Below, in pieces: positions 47,597 through 61,078 of a DNA stretch of 64,000 nt. Both the position numbers and the translations under genes were made by a program. Under the pieces are notes generated by a model. That model made no database searches, was not told the origin of the DNA, and was given only the letters and a program-made list of their open reading frames with translations. Where the stretch lies: positions 6,341,501 to 6,405,500 of the forward strand of contig OU612074.1 of assembly GCA_914767715.1 (NCBI GenBank). The letters are read 5' to 3'. Positions within the stretch are counted from its first letter, which is position 1; every line of letters begins with the position of its first letter. The DNA is from Membranipora membranacea (taxonomy: Eukaryota > Bryozoa > Gymnolaemata > Cheilostomatida > Membraniporidae).

Positions 47597-48019
47597 TTAG
47601 CCTTTAATTTTGTCAAGGACTTTTTGTCCTCCTTCAATGACAGCTGTAGTCCCTACAGCTGTAGCGACAGCTTTGCCAACACGTGTTAACAAGCTTCCCA
47701 GACTCGCGGACTCAATCTGCACCACAGCTGCAAAGATCATTTCAATAAGATAATCATCTTAAACTTAATGAAAGATGGATTCTCCCTGGCCTACAGGGCC
47801 TGTGACTTTTTGGAGTTTGTATCAGAATACTCATAAAGTGTTAATTGAAATGTTATGTCAGCAATATTTTTAGTTAGGTGTGACCTTAGCATGAAATAAT
47901 TGCCTAGTGTAGTGTGTCGCGTTTTACAGAAACCTAAGAAAGAATATAAATTATCTATACAGAAAGCAAAACTCACCAAGTGCCGCAAGAACAAGAGAAA
48001 TCAGTACAAATACCTTCAT
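47597..48019 (-). CDS. Secreted peptide B4 (57 aa)
   Basis: Coding exons are 48019-47977 and 47727-47597 on the minus strand. Substitutions against B1: Val for Ala5 in the signal peptide (MKVFVLISLVLAAL), and QIESASLGSLLTRVGK in the mature part (Gly to Ala, Val to Leu). The tail QKVLDKIKG is unchanged. Splice sites are intact. The most divergent full-length B copy. Confidence 0.82.
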
Positions 48020-48266
48020 GTTCTTTAATCTAAATGTAAAGAAGAATTTAGGCACCATATACAAAATAGAAGAGTTAATACATTAGGTGGGAATTACACT
48101 AAATTAATTGTTCCTTCAAATAGTGTCTTGTAAGTTGCACAGTATGTCAGTCATCAGTAGGCTAACCGACCAAGATGAGTAAAGTTAAGTCAGAAGGAGG
48201 CCACTGGTGAGTTGCTTGACTGAAATACCCTGAAGAGGATATATGGATTTCAGAAGCCATACTTAC

Positions 48267-48387
48267 TGTGGTAGATTATCAGCTTGAGATGACTATGTCA
48301 GTGGTTGAGGCCGTAGATTTATACTCCACTCTCCATTGAGACTCTCTTATATACTGGTAAAAAAGGCAACTTTCATCAACTTGAAGT
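48267..48387 (-). promoter_or_regulatory. B4 promoter and non-coding exon 1
   Basis: Minus strand: ACTTCAAGTTG (48387-48377; the TTCC core is changed to TTCA), TATATAAGA (48353-48345), and an exon ending at 48267 before GTAAGT. If the upstream element matters, this copy should be weaker. Confidence 0.65.
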
Positions 48388-50558
48388 AACTAATAGTTAT
48401 ATATTATTATAACAGCTGATGCCATGTGAAACAAAATTGAAGATGAAAGTGAATGGGTCTGCTTCCGCCTTTGTTCGTAGGACTAAATTATTCACTTTTA
48501 TAGTGGTAAGTATAATTTTTCTTCTGCCAAAAACAATTTTAAATTGACATATATCAAAATCATTGAAATTCCCTAGCTAATTTTCACATACTGACTAACA
48601 ACGATAAATGCCACTAATAATGCCACTAATAATTTAGCCACTAACCAATGTTTGGAGAAATGTGCCAAGTATTATTATTACACTATTGCTTCAACACTGT
48701 ATCCATTATAATGCAACCATAATAGTATTTTTATATCAATTGTAATTGTTATTAAAATTTTATTTATATATTTATATTTATTATTTTATATTCGAGACAT
48801 TGTGCAAGGCTCTCTGAAAACAGGACATTTATAATGATCATGTTATTTGTAGTTCTTCTTTCAATTTGAAGATGTCGACAGAAATCCTGTTCTATAATGC
48901 AGCACAGATTGAAACTGATTATCAATTTGGGAATGAGAGAATGCTGACACCCAATTTCCTAAAATAATAAACAAATGAAAGAGTGCTACTTTTGTTGAGG
49001 ATGGCATTGCAATTGCCGAAAGTAAATATATGAGGTGGTGCTGAGTTATAGAACATGATTTCTGCTGTCATTTATGAATTGAAATAAGAGTAATGGTTAA
49101 GGGCAATAAAAACCAATACAAATAAAATATTCATTTTAAACCTCCTATTCTCATCAAAGTTATTACCATTGATATAATAATATTATTAAAATGATGATGT
49201 GATAATTAATACATTTTTATCACAATAAAAATAAAATCATCATCATTATATTTTCCTTATTTCAATTAATAAATGCCAGCAGAAATCTAGTTCTAAATTT
49301 CTGTTCCAATTGAAACTGACTAGCATTATGGAAATAAGAAGATCTGGACACTCTATTTCACCAAATCATCATTAATTGAAAGAGTGAATTATTTTGTTGA
49401 GGATGACACATTGCGAATCCTGAAAGTAAATATATTAAGGTTTATTAAGAAGGAGCTAATGGGATGTTTAAGTCCAATAGTCAAAGCAATTAGGATTACA
49501 TTAGGCTCTTTTGTGGAAGTGATTAGGAAATCCTTCTATTGTTGGTGAATTCTGAGTACGCAGTGTATTTTGATTGCCCCACAGATATTAGCATCAGTTA
49601 CGAAAACACACAAACTATATAGAACGTATATTCACTTTGTGCAATCTGTTAACAGTGTGAATAATTATTCTAATGTATCAATGAAGATAGAACACTGCGG
49701 TACAAGGCTCTGCCAAAAATCTTTGATCTCACTTTTTGCATTGTGGATTATCAAAATAATATAGGGGAGTTCTTCAAAAGGGTTTAGAAGGAATCTAGCT
49801 AAGTCCCTAGGGCGGGTGACAAGATGTGTAGGACGCAATATGCTCTGTTGTTACCGCCTGTATAAAATGTTTGTTTAGTCCAACCTACCTGCCAAGTTAT
49901 AATTACCCCCTCCACTTGTTGATGTATAGTATAATTAGTCACATCATCTGTGTCTGCAAATAAAACATAATCTGTTCAAACTTTTGCAACTGCTGTGAAA
50001 TGTTTCATCCCTTTTGTTGACGTTTTTGCAATTGCTGAGTGTGGGAGGTGACACTACCTCTGATGAAACCTGAGGTTGTGCAGCAGGTGAACATGTAATG
50101 GTCAGCAATATCTCTAAACAAGCAAAGTCAGACTTTGAGGTTGTCTGGTTAGATTCGGCCAATGCCTATGATTCTGTACCACCAGGCATGATTTAGTCTT
50201 GAACTCTCACACTTCTTGGTGCCTGGCAAAAAGGTTAAGGTAAAGTGCAATTATAAAAAGTTCAAAATGTTATTTACTACTCAGAACTTTCCCACACAAT
50301 TGCAAGAGCCAGCAGTAGGCATTCCTACCCGGGTGAGCTATATCACCCTTTTCCTTATTATTATGTAGATAGTTTTACAGAGATCACAAGAAATGAAGGC
50401 CTTTGTGGATGATATTAATATGTTTTCAAACCTAGAACGCTGGAATCTGACTAAGAATTCAAAATGTGCTGAGAGCCTGGTCAAGGACACACTTTGAAAT
50501 GTCTTTCAAATAGATGTATGTATAAGCATAATCGAGTCCTGAAAGTGCTGTCCAAAAA
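48388..50558. other. B4-upstream spacer with reverse-transcriptase scraps
   Basis: Contains the duplicated landmark pair (48870 and 49272), the empty site of the TIR element (near 49705) and second reverse-transcriptase scraps at 50095-50465 (VVWLDSANAYDSVPP). No intact gene. Confidence 0.55.
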
Positions 50559-51170
50559 TTGATTTTCACTCCACTGGCTCCCTATCACATCACGATCAAT
50601 GTTCAAGCTAGATGTCATGGCTCATAAAGTTGTGCACCATCCAACAACGATCCCTACATATCTCTCAGGTCCTTTTTCAACATCTAAGCGTATTCGCAAC
50701 ACTCGCAACAACTCATCGAACACACTCGTTTCTACTTCCCAAGCAAACTCTAAACCGTCGGCGATCGCTCCCTACTCATCACTCTGCCCAAAGTCAGGAA
50801 TTCCCTCCAACCTGATCTCCGAGACATCTCTTCAACTTCTCTATTCAAATCCAAACTAAAAACCTTCTTATTTAAATCTACTTATAATGTTTAATTTTAG
50901 CCTGGCTGGTTGCCTGTTTTTGCATGGCAGGTGGCAATATTTAACTATATATATAAATATAATGTGTACATGCATGTATTTTATTAGAAGTTACTATAAT
51001 CTTTCCGTTAACTCATTGTCAGATTTTATGTACACTTTTATTTTATTTTTTATTATTCTACACCAAATACACTCAAATTTTATAATGTACAACGCTGAGA
51101 AATAATTGTTTTATTGTATGGACAATTTTATTAAGCGTTTCATAAAAAAACTGTATTATTATTGTTATTA
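50559..51170 (+). mobile_element. 5'-truncated CR1/L2-like LINE insertion
   Basis: The sequence interrupts TGTCCAAAAA / AGGGTTCGATGACC, which is continuous in units 1 and 2. It translates LHWLPITSRSMFKLDVMAHK, THKAL-like and YLSGPF blocks, later LRDISSTSLFKSKLK after a frame change, the conserved C-terminus of CR1/L2-clade LINE proteins. It ends in a short TATTATTATTGTTATTA tail, as expected of that clade. The insertion is private to unit 4, hence younger than the array. Confidence 0.82.
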
Positions 51171-53000
51171 AAAAGGGTTCGATGACCAGAGTAGAATGGC
51201 AGGTAATATGCGTCCTCACACAGCAGCTCAGCGATAAGATGCTGAATGTTAGTGGATTATGGCTTAAAGGGCGGGTGCTATGACAATAGCAACTTTGTGC
51301 CGATGATTTGAGGTATAATAAACCATTCTGCACTGAATTGGCTTAGAGTACAAGCATGAGAGTGAAGGGGTGATAATCCATGCAGTGAAACAGTGAAAGT
51401 TAGGCACACTCTCTTGATCGGCAACATCGTACACACACCGAATATATCAACATAGCAAATATGACAATACACACAGAGGGCTGGAAGTGGTGGATTGAGA
51501 TGCTCATCAACACAGAGGGGTGGATTCATGTTGCTGGGGACAGCCATGAGGAGATTTCACCTGAGAAGAGCTTGAATCATCTTTTCTAGTTGAAGTCCTG
51601 TGTATTGTGCAATGGTATGCCAACTACTGTATGTTGCATCCGATAAAACAATTCGTCTGTTCTAAGTAAGAACGTGCCTCCTTGTATCACAATAATCATA
51701 ATTATAACAAATGCAACTACAATCCAGCTTTTTTTGTTCTAGTAACAATGGATATGGCTAGTAATGAATAGTCACTTTAAAATTGTGTAAATAAACGCGA
51801 CATTGACCAATGCCAATCCTGGAAGATGAAATTCTGCTGCAGACACTCAATACAGTAGTGTTGATCGCAGATGTTTAAAAGTTCCAATTCACCGCACTAA
51901 ATATTCCACTGAATAAGGATTGCCGTACATTGTTAATCGAGAAACATGTTCTTTAGATCCATTTTAGTTAAATATATTCTAGACATCTTTGTTCAAAAAA
52001 TCTTTACCGAACATGCATTTATTGTTGTAGGTCAGTCTGTGGAAAGTGGGTAGGGACTTAGTACTTGTAGGCTGTTTGATACATTTTATGTTTAATAATT
52101 GTATTCAATAGAAAACAAATCATGCTCAGGTGCTGAAAAGGTGAAAACTGTGTACCTCAATTTGCCGTCATTAAATTAACGCTAATTCTCAAATCAATTA
52201 TCACAATAATGTTAAACCCTATTAGTTTCGTTTACTAACATATTTACCACTAACGCAAAAAAATTTCACAATTATTATTATCTAAACAAACTAACCCTAC
52301 ATAAAGTGATAATATAAATTATATTTACCTTTTTGACTCCCTTGGTTTGTTTAAGAAACACCTTTGCCCAGTAGAATAGAATATTAATTATAAACACCAG
52401 ATAGAACGGTGGAGCATAAGTACCTTAGTGAAATTGTATGACACAACACGTCAAGCTGCTATGGGCAACTGATTTATCCACACAAACACAGCAAGACAGT
52501 GCAGCTAATTTGGCATGAAAGCATACATAGCCTGACAAAACTCAGGCCACACAATGACAATACAACTAGCGAACACTCCCAGTGAATGGTGGGGGCCACA
52601 ATGCAGCGCACCGCAGCTACAATTACCGCTGTGATGGCCAATTACTGTAGAACGATCATGATTCTCAGCATGGTTTCTCACTTATAACTTCTATGCTAAT
52701 TGGTCAATGACCTTCTTACTTTCACTTTATATCCATCCATATTTCAAATTTCATATTAGAAAGTTTTGAGATAAAAAAAGCTCCTTTCGATTTTGTTAAT
52801 TTGTTTGTTTTGGTGGCTCCCTGCAGCTCACATGACTTATCACAGCGTAACGTTATTTCAGTCTGATGAAACTGTTTGCTGTTGTGATAATAGCTTTCAT
52901 GGTAGCAATAAAGATGGCTTAGGAAATTACTCATGAGCTATTCTACAAACTTCATGAATTTGCATGTACACAATCCATCAGTGTAGCACTATAGTGAGTC
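51171..53000. other. Spacer leading to A5
   Basis: Paralogous to 13850-15940 without the 660-bp insertion (empty TTGCATCC at about 51635). The last 200 bases are replaced by sequence otherwise seen only at the start of the window. No gene apart from the signal-exon relic. Confidence 0.5.
52866..52922 (+). pseudogene. Relic signal-peptide exon (upstream of A5)
   Basis: Counterpart of 61-117, reading MKLFAVVIIAFMVAIKMA then TAG, again after TTATTTCAG. Both differences from the unit 1 copy are conservative (Val to Leu, Ile to Met). Confidence 0.45.
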
Positions 53001-53091
53001 ATACTAAGAAAAGTGGAAGCAGATTCATTAATTTTATCTTCCATTTTTATCATATCATTATAACTGATATAACAATACAAAAATATTAGTG

Positions 53092-53214
53092 ACTTCCAGC
53101 TGTTTGGACTTGCCTCTTTTTTTCAGTATTTAAGAGAGTCTCAATGAAAGGAAAGAGCATAAACCGACAACCTCGACCACTGACACAGTCTTCTAAAGCT
53201 GATTAACTACTAAA
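53092..53214 (+). promoter_or_regulatory. A5 promoter and non-coding exon 1
   Basis: ACTTCCAGCTG at 53092-53102, TATTTAAG at 53127-53134, and exon end 53214 before GTAAGT. Confidence 0.72.
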
Positions 53215-53542
53215 GTAAGTATTGTTCTATTCAAGAGACCAACATCATATGATTGTACAAAAATTTTCTGAGACTAAGCTATAAAAAAACACGAAATCCA
53301 TATGCCTTTTTCACATGTTTGATGCCGGGTGGTTGTTTTATGCAACTCACCAGTGTCCTCTTGTAAGCGTTAACTTGATCCTGTAAACTTACTTTACTTA
53401 TTGCAATGAGTGAGCTGACTGATGACTGACATTGTGCAAGGAACGAAAAATGTGGTCTTGCCTACTGTATCTAATCTTTCACTTAATGGAATCTGTTTTT
53501 ATATTTAACTGCCTAACGTTCTTCTCATTTAGATAAAAGAAC

Positions 53543-54239
53543 ATGAAGGTATTTGCGCTGATTTCTCTTGTTCTGGCTGCACTTGGTGAGTATCACATAT
53601 CAGGTTCAAAGAATGTTTTATGATTTAGCTCACCATAATATTGGAACCATGATTAAAAGCAACGTGGGCAGAGTTTAATTATATCAGGATAATAATTTGC
53701 CCAGCATTTGGGCTGCATATTTAATACATTTTGTTTTCCATAGCTTCTGTACAACGGCACACACTACTCTTGCAATCATTTCACTGCTAGGCTTACCCCT
53801 AATAATAAAAAAACTATGCATAAAATTTCTGTTAACATCAAATTTTATGTGCATGCTGACACGGAGACCAAACTACCAACTCACATTGTTCACCTGTTTA
53901 GGCCTCTGTGCAGTACAATACCTAAAATAATTTAATCAAACACGAAAAGGGGAGGGAGACAATTTCATACATGGCTCCTCACTTCTTTTTCCATATTGCG
54001 TTTGAAAAGAATCTTGTATTAATGTCCTGCTCAATATAATACAGTTACATTCTTCATGTTCTGATTACTATTATTATCATGATTATTTTATTGAAATTAT
54101 CTTTGCAGCCGTTGTGCAGATTGAGTGTGGGCTGGTTGGTTCAGCACTGAAGGCTGTTGGCAAATCTGCCGCTGCCACTGTAGCAGCTTCAGCCGTGATC
54201 GCAGGAGCAGAGAAAGTTCTTGACAAAATTAAAGGCTAA
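53543..54239 (+). CDS. Secreted peptide A5 (57 aa)
   Basis: Coding exons are 53543-53585 and 54109-54239. It differs from A1 at one residue (GAEKV for GGEKV) and shares with it GLVGS, AASAVIAG and the distinctive intron 2. Poly(A) candidates are AATAAA at 54256-54261 (close to the stop) and at 54515-54520, the position conserved across the family. Likely functional. Confidence 0.85.
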
Positions 54240-57200
54240 CATGCTTCTTCTTTCCAATAAAATCACATTACAAAGGTTAGATTCAACATTGGTACTACAT
54301 CACACTTTCCTCAACTGATCTGAGCTTGTATAAAAGTTTACTCATTCACGCTACATTCATCATTTTTATCTTCATCACTCAAACTTCTTTTAATGCACAA
54401 ATCATAGGCTAGCAATATATCTTTCTATTGTAGAAACCGGATAAGTCAGCAACATTATAAAAATGATACAGAGGCCTGTAAAAGAATTCAATTGATATCA
54501 GTTCAGAAACTTTTAATAAAATGATTGACTCTGAAACCGTCTTATGAAGTAGCTACAATTTTCTCAAATAATACAAATAATGTCATCATGGCTGTTAATC
54601 TAGCATTATCAAGTACCATTGCTATGCATTTATAGCGAATTATGCTAATTCCTTTATCTCATCAGTTCACAGGCTTTATCATTCCTTTTAACAAAATAAC
54701 TGACACCAGACATCTTTATTGCGATCCCAGGAAATGGCATAATAGTCGCCCCTTCATTCTGAGATCTCCCAATTATTTGGTTAGTTATTGAGGCAAGAAA
54801 AAATGAATATTCCTACTAGATGGCCTATGAAAACAAGCTTTAGCAGATTATTGTAAGAGGAATTTTGACCATGCGATACCCGATTTTGAAATATATAATG
54901 CCAGGCAGCAAGCAGTTCAACTAAAATCCACTATCCATTAAGTCGTAATTTTTGCCTTTTCTTTTGTATGTGCAAACAATAAACAGTGCTCTAAATACGT
55001 TATCCAAATGAATGATATATCGGTTAAAACAAGAGAGTTTGTTTTTGGCAAAGAGAGTTGTCAGCATCATGCCAGATTTTTATTTCTTCAATTTATCTCT
55101 TACCCATTTGAACGTATCATATTACCATACAACAGGCTCACAAGCCCATCACAGCGCACACATCATTCATTCAGAATCAAATAACTATGCCTATGTGAAT
55201 GAAATAAGAAATTGAGTTTCAAGGTCCAAATAAACTAATCCTGAAGTTCCAAAAAGATGCGGCATCATGGTTTCAACTAACCTGAGGATCGGACTTTATG
55301 AGAATAAATCAAGCCCCTGAGACAGTCACTGTGTGTCAGAAAGATTTTGCAAAATTTGGTCGCAATACGCTCAAAGACTGAGTAGCTCGCACTGCAGCAA
55401 GCCAACAGTGCTGAGCGGTTGACATCAAAGACTGCGGGTTGGGGAGGTGTTCAATGCACAATCTCTGACCTTGGAAGAAGTTCCTGAATATCCAACTCAA
55501 TTTCAGCCCGTGCTACAAGATGCAATATTCTAGGGTTAACAAGGAGTTGACAACTTCATTGGCAATAGTGTGATTAATGAACTCATTTGTAACAGCAGTG
55601 TCAAAGGGAGCACTTCAGGTCTGCATTTACACCCTGCTGACTTTTGTTTTAAATTAAACAAAAGTTAAAACAATATGATGAATTCCTTACTTTGTATTCA
55701 GGTTTATCCCCTCATCTTGCATTAAAATAAAACCAAAATCTATGAATTGGATGATTATGATTTGTGATGCATAAAAAATGTTAGCTACAGTTTAGTTAAG
55801 CTAGCTAAGGGTAGACTCAATATTAGCTAACACTAAATTCTGGTTAGCTGTTATGTTTAACATTTGAACACCTACTAAATGCATGAAAGTTCTTGTTCCC
55901 ATTTGCAGGCGGCTCATTTGTTAAAGGAGAATAGCTCAAGTACTAACCACCACGCCACCTTAAGCGTTTCGTTTTTGGCAGCTTGCTGCACACACAGTTT
56001 AGGAGGTATTTTACGTCTTATATCTAGGCTATGCTTTACTTTTCAATGATGAATATCAACCTCAATCCTTCGCTAGGGGCAGCTCAATAGTTTTTCTAGG
56101 TTTTTTAATGCCAATTTCTATAAACATGTTCTCGAAACCGCAATCGCTGCTGCTTCTTCACTGGGTCAACAAATTGTTCCTATTGATGATCATAAACATG
56201 TGTTTCATTATTTTGAGTTAATTTGCTTTCGAGACAAGTGTAGATACACAATTAATAGACTTAAACAGTAGACTGCTCCCATGTGATTTTTTCTGCAGCG
56301 CAAAGGTAAAACACATTACATACAAAATATTGGTCTGTGAAAAAAAAAACGTATTGACGATTCGATGAGTTGTCCTAATTATGATCAAATAATGATCCTA
56401 CAACCAACTCGATCCTCGTTCATAGAAAAGATTCTCCGTTTGCTCAGTAGCGATTTGAAAGGTTCCTGTTCCCAAGTATCAGGTTGGACCATTGTCCTGT
56501 CATGTCAAAGAGGACTGTCATGGACCATTTATTTCTATCAATAAAAAAAGAATTAGTGATCATCTTTGGTTTCATAATCCTGTTTTTGTAACCCAATTGC
56601 TTGAAGGTCTCCAATGTTTCCAAAGAAATGGCCTTTCAAATTACCTCACTATTTCGCCTACTTACCTTGGAGTAATACCTGTTTATTGACCATTTGGAAT
56701 TATAGATCGAGACAAAAGCAACCCAGATTACATGAACAATACCAAGTTAATCTTCATTTGCGGCTAAACCAGTAATTGTCTATAATCAAGGACACAGAAC
56801 ATCTTATATCAGATTCACTTACTAGAAAGACTTCTTTAACTGATGTAAGGAAGTTTCCGAAGGTAAGCTCAGTTTTACTGCCAAGGCATGAGTTCACCAA
56901 TGGTGGGATATATACTGTTGAATTGTTCCAGACTTCCCCCCCACACACACACCCGGATTTATATTTTCTATGCTGGATGCATAGGTCACTTTTATGGCTA
57001 CTCAAGGAAAAGATAGCAAGGGTGGGGGGAATTCATATCTCCCTCTTTATAAGTGTTTAGTGAGATCGTTTTATTACCATCGATTTCTCACGGTCATGAT
57101 TTCTTACTTCCATAGCTGTGCTGCGAACAGGCAGAGACTGCCAATGTAATCTGTCTTCAGTTCTTCATTGTCCCAGTATGTATACATACAAAGATATTAG

Positions 57201-57290
57201 CATTAATGGTTGGCTTAGTATGCATGGGTAATTGAGTATGACTTGTGGTACCACTTCTCACAATAGCAGCTGCCTATTGCACCATTTCAG

Positions 57291-57410
57291 GAAATACTGG
57301 TGCCCTTGTTTTCAATGATGAAATAAAATCAGTACGTACAGCTGTCTCAGAGATACAGTCCAACGACTCCATTGTAGTCGGAGGCCATACTAATACTTTC
57401 CTATAATCGG
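57291..57410 (+). pseudogene. 5'-nucleotidase exon remnant, unit 5
   Basis: Same exon as 4939-5058 with the same internal deletion (ACTCC joined to ATTGTAGTCGG), showing common descent with unit 1. In addition TAC has become TAA near the end (FL then stop). Upstream exons are missing as in unit 1. Confidence 0.78.
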
Positions 57411-58380
57411 GTAAAAATAGTATCCTGTAAGAATACAAGAATATAAGAACAATACATGGTAAGTATGCAGACCGAGATATTAGGAGGTCTCCAAAGGCGG
57501 ACTCTCAACCCAGATTACCAACCTGCGTCCCATTGTGCGCGTACAATTTTGCCATCGCTTGTCATATTTTTGAAAGCAAAAAATCGAGTGTTTGTATTAC
57601 GGATTGTATCCTTTTACTTGTTTTTACAAATGGTGTACAGTGTGTACGCTGGTTAATTCACAATTTATAACTCAGAACTCCTGTTAACTCAGATAAGGAA
57701 AATTGGTCCCGTCAGCCAGATATCACTGCATTCAAATGTAACTCAAATCAGACTCTAAGTAATTAGAACGAATTCGTGAGGTTACCATAGGTATGGATTA
57801 TGCGAACTGCACTGTAGTTGTAGTTAACAGCCCTAACAATAGTGTTAGTTCAGTAAAAAATACCGAATAACTGCATACAGGCAGTAATTGTAAAGCAAAC
57901 ACATATGTTTATGTACTGTTGAGGCAATAAACATAGTTTCCCTCACAAAAAGAAGCTTGTAAACAAATTTCCGGTGAAGGAAGCTGAATAAAGGGAGGAA
58001 AAAGGGAGATAGGGAAGGGATTGAAAAAAACCTTAAAAACTAGGAGTCTCCCCACCAAATAGGGAGACATGTAAGGTATGGTGAGAACACCAACCATTGC
58101 ATTGAGGTTTGATTCACGCTTAATCCTGATATTGAAGTTAGCCAAGACATCAGCATTCAAAGTTTGTAGGCCGAGTTATGAGAACTTGTATAATGACGAT
58201 AACTTTCGGGCAAAGCTTTCTTATTATTTATTACCTTGAGTCAAATACAGTTTTACCTAAAAGTTTGAGTGAATTTGTTACCCTCAATCATTTGTTGATT
58301 GAAAACAGGGACATGTTGGCTCAGAAAATCAAATTAAAAAGAAAATAAGAAAACAAAAAGACATTTGAGCATCATGATCT

Positions 58381-59065
58381 ATATTTTTCTACACATATAA
58401 TAAACATAACATCAAACCTCCGGAACTTAAATTTAACAACCTCATTTTCAAACAATCAGACAAAATTAAGTACTTAGGTGTGATTCTTGATAACAAATTA
58501 AATTTTACATCTCATACCAATAAAATTAAACAAAAACTTTATCTATTAGTCATCAACTTTCAATGTAATATAAAATTCCTGACAGCTAAATTAGCTAAGC
58601 TTTTGTACATTGGACATATACATTCTAATCTGGAATCAAGCTCTCCTGTTTTACTTACAACAAACAAACTTACAACAACAAAATGTCAAAAAAGAATTTT
58701 TAAAAATTGAGAATAGATGTTTGAAAATTATAGACAATAACAGCTCTAAAGATAATACTCGAAAGACCTACAACATCCCGGTTCTAGCTTTGCGTTTAGA
58801 ACATTTGTATCTGCTGACATTTTGTAAAATTGTTAATAGTTTAGTCCCAATAATTGATATCAATCTGCTCCCCGAGAAATTAACTAGTGAAACTCGGCTT
58901 GCTAAATGTTCAGGGATTAGACTATCAAAGGTAAATTTGAGATTGGCTTTGGCTAGTTTCGGTGCTCAGAAGTTTAACGAATTACCCAATCATATTAAGC
59001 TGAGTCAATGCCTTGCTTTATTCAAAAACGCCACTCGGAGCCGCGTCCTCAAACTTCTCAATTAA
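58381..59065 (+). mobile_element. LINE reverse-transcriptase fragment, unit 5 (frameshifted)
   Basis: Orthologue of 6028-6699, broken at about 58665-58685 by extra bases that repeat ACTTACAACAA. The frame splits into an N-terminal part (KYLGVILDNKLNF) and a C-terminal part ending at the common stop. Confidence 0.8.
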
Positions 59066-60353
59066 TGACTCAGTTCTTTTCATTTCTTTTTAGTAGCCTA
59101 CTGCTGCATTGTTCTAACTTTTCTTTGACTAGCTATTGTGTATTAACCTGTGTAATGTTTAACTGCTAATTAATGTCTGTTTGTAATTTTTTCCTGTCAT
59201 TGTTCTTGATTTTAAGTTACAAGTCTTTTTAATTCTACACCATATTTTTTTATCAATTTTTCTGTTTTCTGGGTACAAGTCCTAAGGACTTATTCTTCTC
59301 CAGAATAAACATGGAATACATATGTATATATATGTATCAATATAAAAATCAGCTCAACTTCAATATTAATTGTGAAAGTGGTGTTGCGAGATAACAATAC
59401 CAGTTTGATGTCTATAATATCCTCTCTGTAATACATAGAAAATAGCTTGAGACAATATGAATGCTGTGTGTATTCATTGAATAGTCAGTTTGTCAGTCTT
59501 AACTAGGCCTCAGCTAGAAGTTTAAACTTTGGAAATTTAAACTTCTAAACTTCTAAATTGCTACAAAAATGTAGCTTTTTTTGCAATAACTCTTCACAAA
59601 GAAGGCGGAATCTGTTTAAGCCTGTGAGTTTTCGAGTTAATACGTCAAAGTTTGACCATACAGAATTTTGTCGAAAGACAAAAATTAAAAAATGCTTCAA
59701 CGTGTAGTGTTTTCTTAGACTTTGGTTTGATATGTATGATATAACAGAATATAACCAAGAGTGTTATATTTGCAGGTTCATAGGAAGCTAGTGGAATTTT
59801 TGAAGAGTTGAAGGCAAATTACGTTCGAAGTAGGGGGAAATAACAATGAAAGTGGGGGAGAAGTATGAATCACTGAGATCTTATTACTGGTGTACTGGAC
59901 CACCGGACAGTGAGTAAGCGGCGAGCATGTATTGTTGGGCAATCTGAAAACTCTGATCCATTCAAGTTCTACTATAAGACAGTGGCAGTGTGATTTGATT
60001 TATTGACAGTTTCTAAAATGTGATAATTTAAACTCAGCAGCAGCAATCAATGGGAATAAATTGTTCATAAATTAGGAAGTATCTGACAGGTTGAGACTAG
60101 GTTTTTCTGTCATTCTCCTGTGGTTGCTGACTTCTACAAAACAAATATATAAATCAGGATATGATTGGTGCATCAAGATGATATTACTGATGTTATAAAT
60201 GAATATAAAAGAAATATGAAGGGTGTGTGAGTTTAAGCTCAGAAAAAAGTGTAAATGTAGGGTTGTACTGTTGTACATGCTCCGATCAGTTGTGGAAAAT
60301 GTTATGGTGTCCATGTAAAATCTAACCTTTGTAATTGTATTTGATATGGCAAC

Positions 60354-60725
60354 TTAGCCTTTAATTTTGTCAAGGACTTTTTGTCCTCCTTCAATGACAG
60401 CTGTAGTCCCTACAGCTGTAGCGACAGCTTTGCCAACACGTGTTACCAAGCTTCCCAGACTCCCAGACTCAATCTGCACCACAGCTGCAAAGATCATTTC
60501 AATAATGTGACTTTTTTGAAGTTTGTATCAGAATAATCATAAAGCGTTAATTGAAATGTTATGTCAGCATTATTTTTAGCTAGCTTTGAACTTAGCATGA
60601 AATGATTGCCTAATGTAGTGTGTCGCGTTGTACAGAACCCTAAGAAAGAATATAAATTATTTATACAGCAAGCAAAACTCACCAAGTGCAGCAAGAACAA
60701 GAGAAATCAGTGCAAATACCTTCAT
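60354..60725 (-). CDS. Secreted peptide B5 (57 aa)
   Basis: Coding exons are 60725-60683 and 60484-60354 on the minus strand. The encoded protein is identical to B1, including the canonical signal peptide MKVFALISLVLAAL and the mature IESGSLGSLVTRVGK ... KVLDKIKG, in keeping with the unit 1/unit 5 relationship. Donor GTGAGT and acceptor CTTTGCAG are intact. Confidence 0.83.
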
Positions 60726-60957
60726 GTTCTTCAATCTAAATGTAAAGAAGATTTTAGACACCACATACAAAATAGAAGAGTTAATACAGTAAGTGGGAAT
60801 TACACTAAATTAATTGTTCCTTCAAATAGTGTCTTGTAAGTTGCACAGTAGGCTAACCGAACAAGATGAGTAAAGTTAAGTCAGAAGGAGGCCACTGGTG
60901 AGTTGCTTGACTGAAATACCCTGAAGAGGATATATGGATTTCAGAAGCCATACTTAC

Positions 60958-61078
60958 TGTGGTAGATTATCAGCTTGAGATGACTATGTCAGTGGTTGAG
61001 GCCGTAGATTTATACTCCATTCTCCATTGAGACTCTCTTATATACTGGTAAAAAAGGCAACTTTCATCAACTGGAAGT
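60958..61078 (-). promoter_or_regulatory. B5 promoter and non-coding exon 1
   Basis: Minus strand: ACTTCCAGTTG (61078-61068), TATATAAGA (61044-61036), and an exon ending at 60958 before GTAAGT. Confidence 0.7.

Larger units (their letters stand above)
38310..53000. repeat. Tandem array unit 4 (A4 > ... < B4)
   Basis: Fourth copy. The A4 gene and its introns are nearly identical to A3, while the middle spacer matches unit 2, giving a mosaic. Unit-specific changes are an internal deletion that removes most of the LINE fragment (junction near 45971), and a CR1/L2-like LINE inserted at 50559-51170. Confidence 0.88.
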
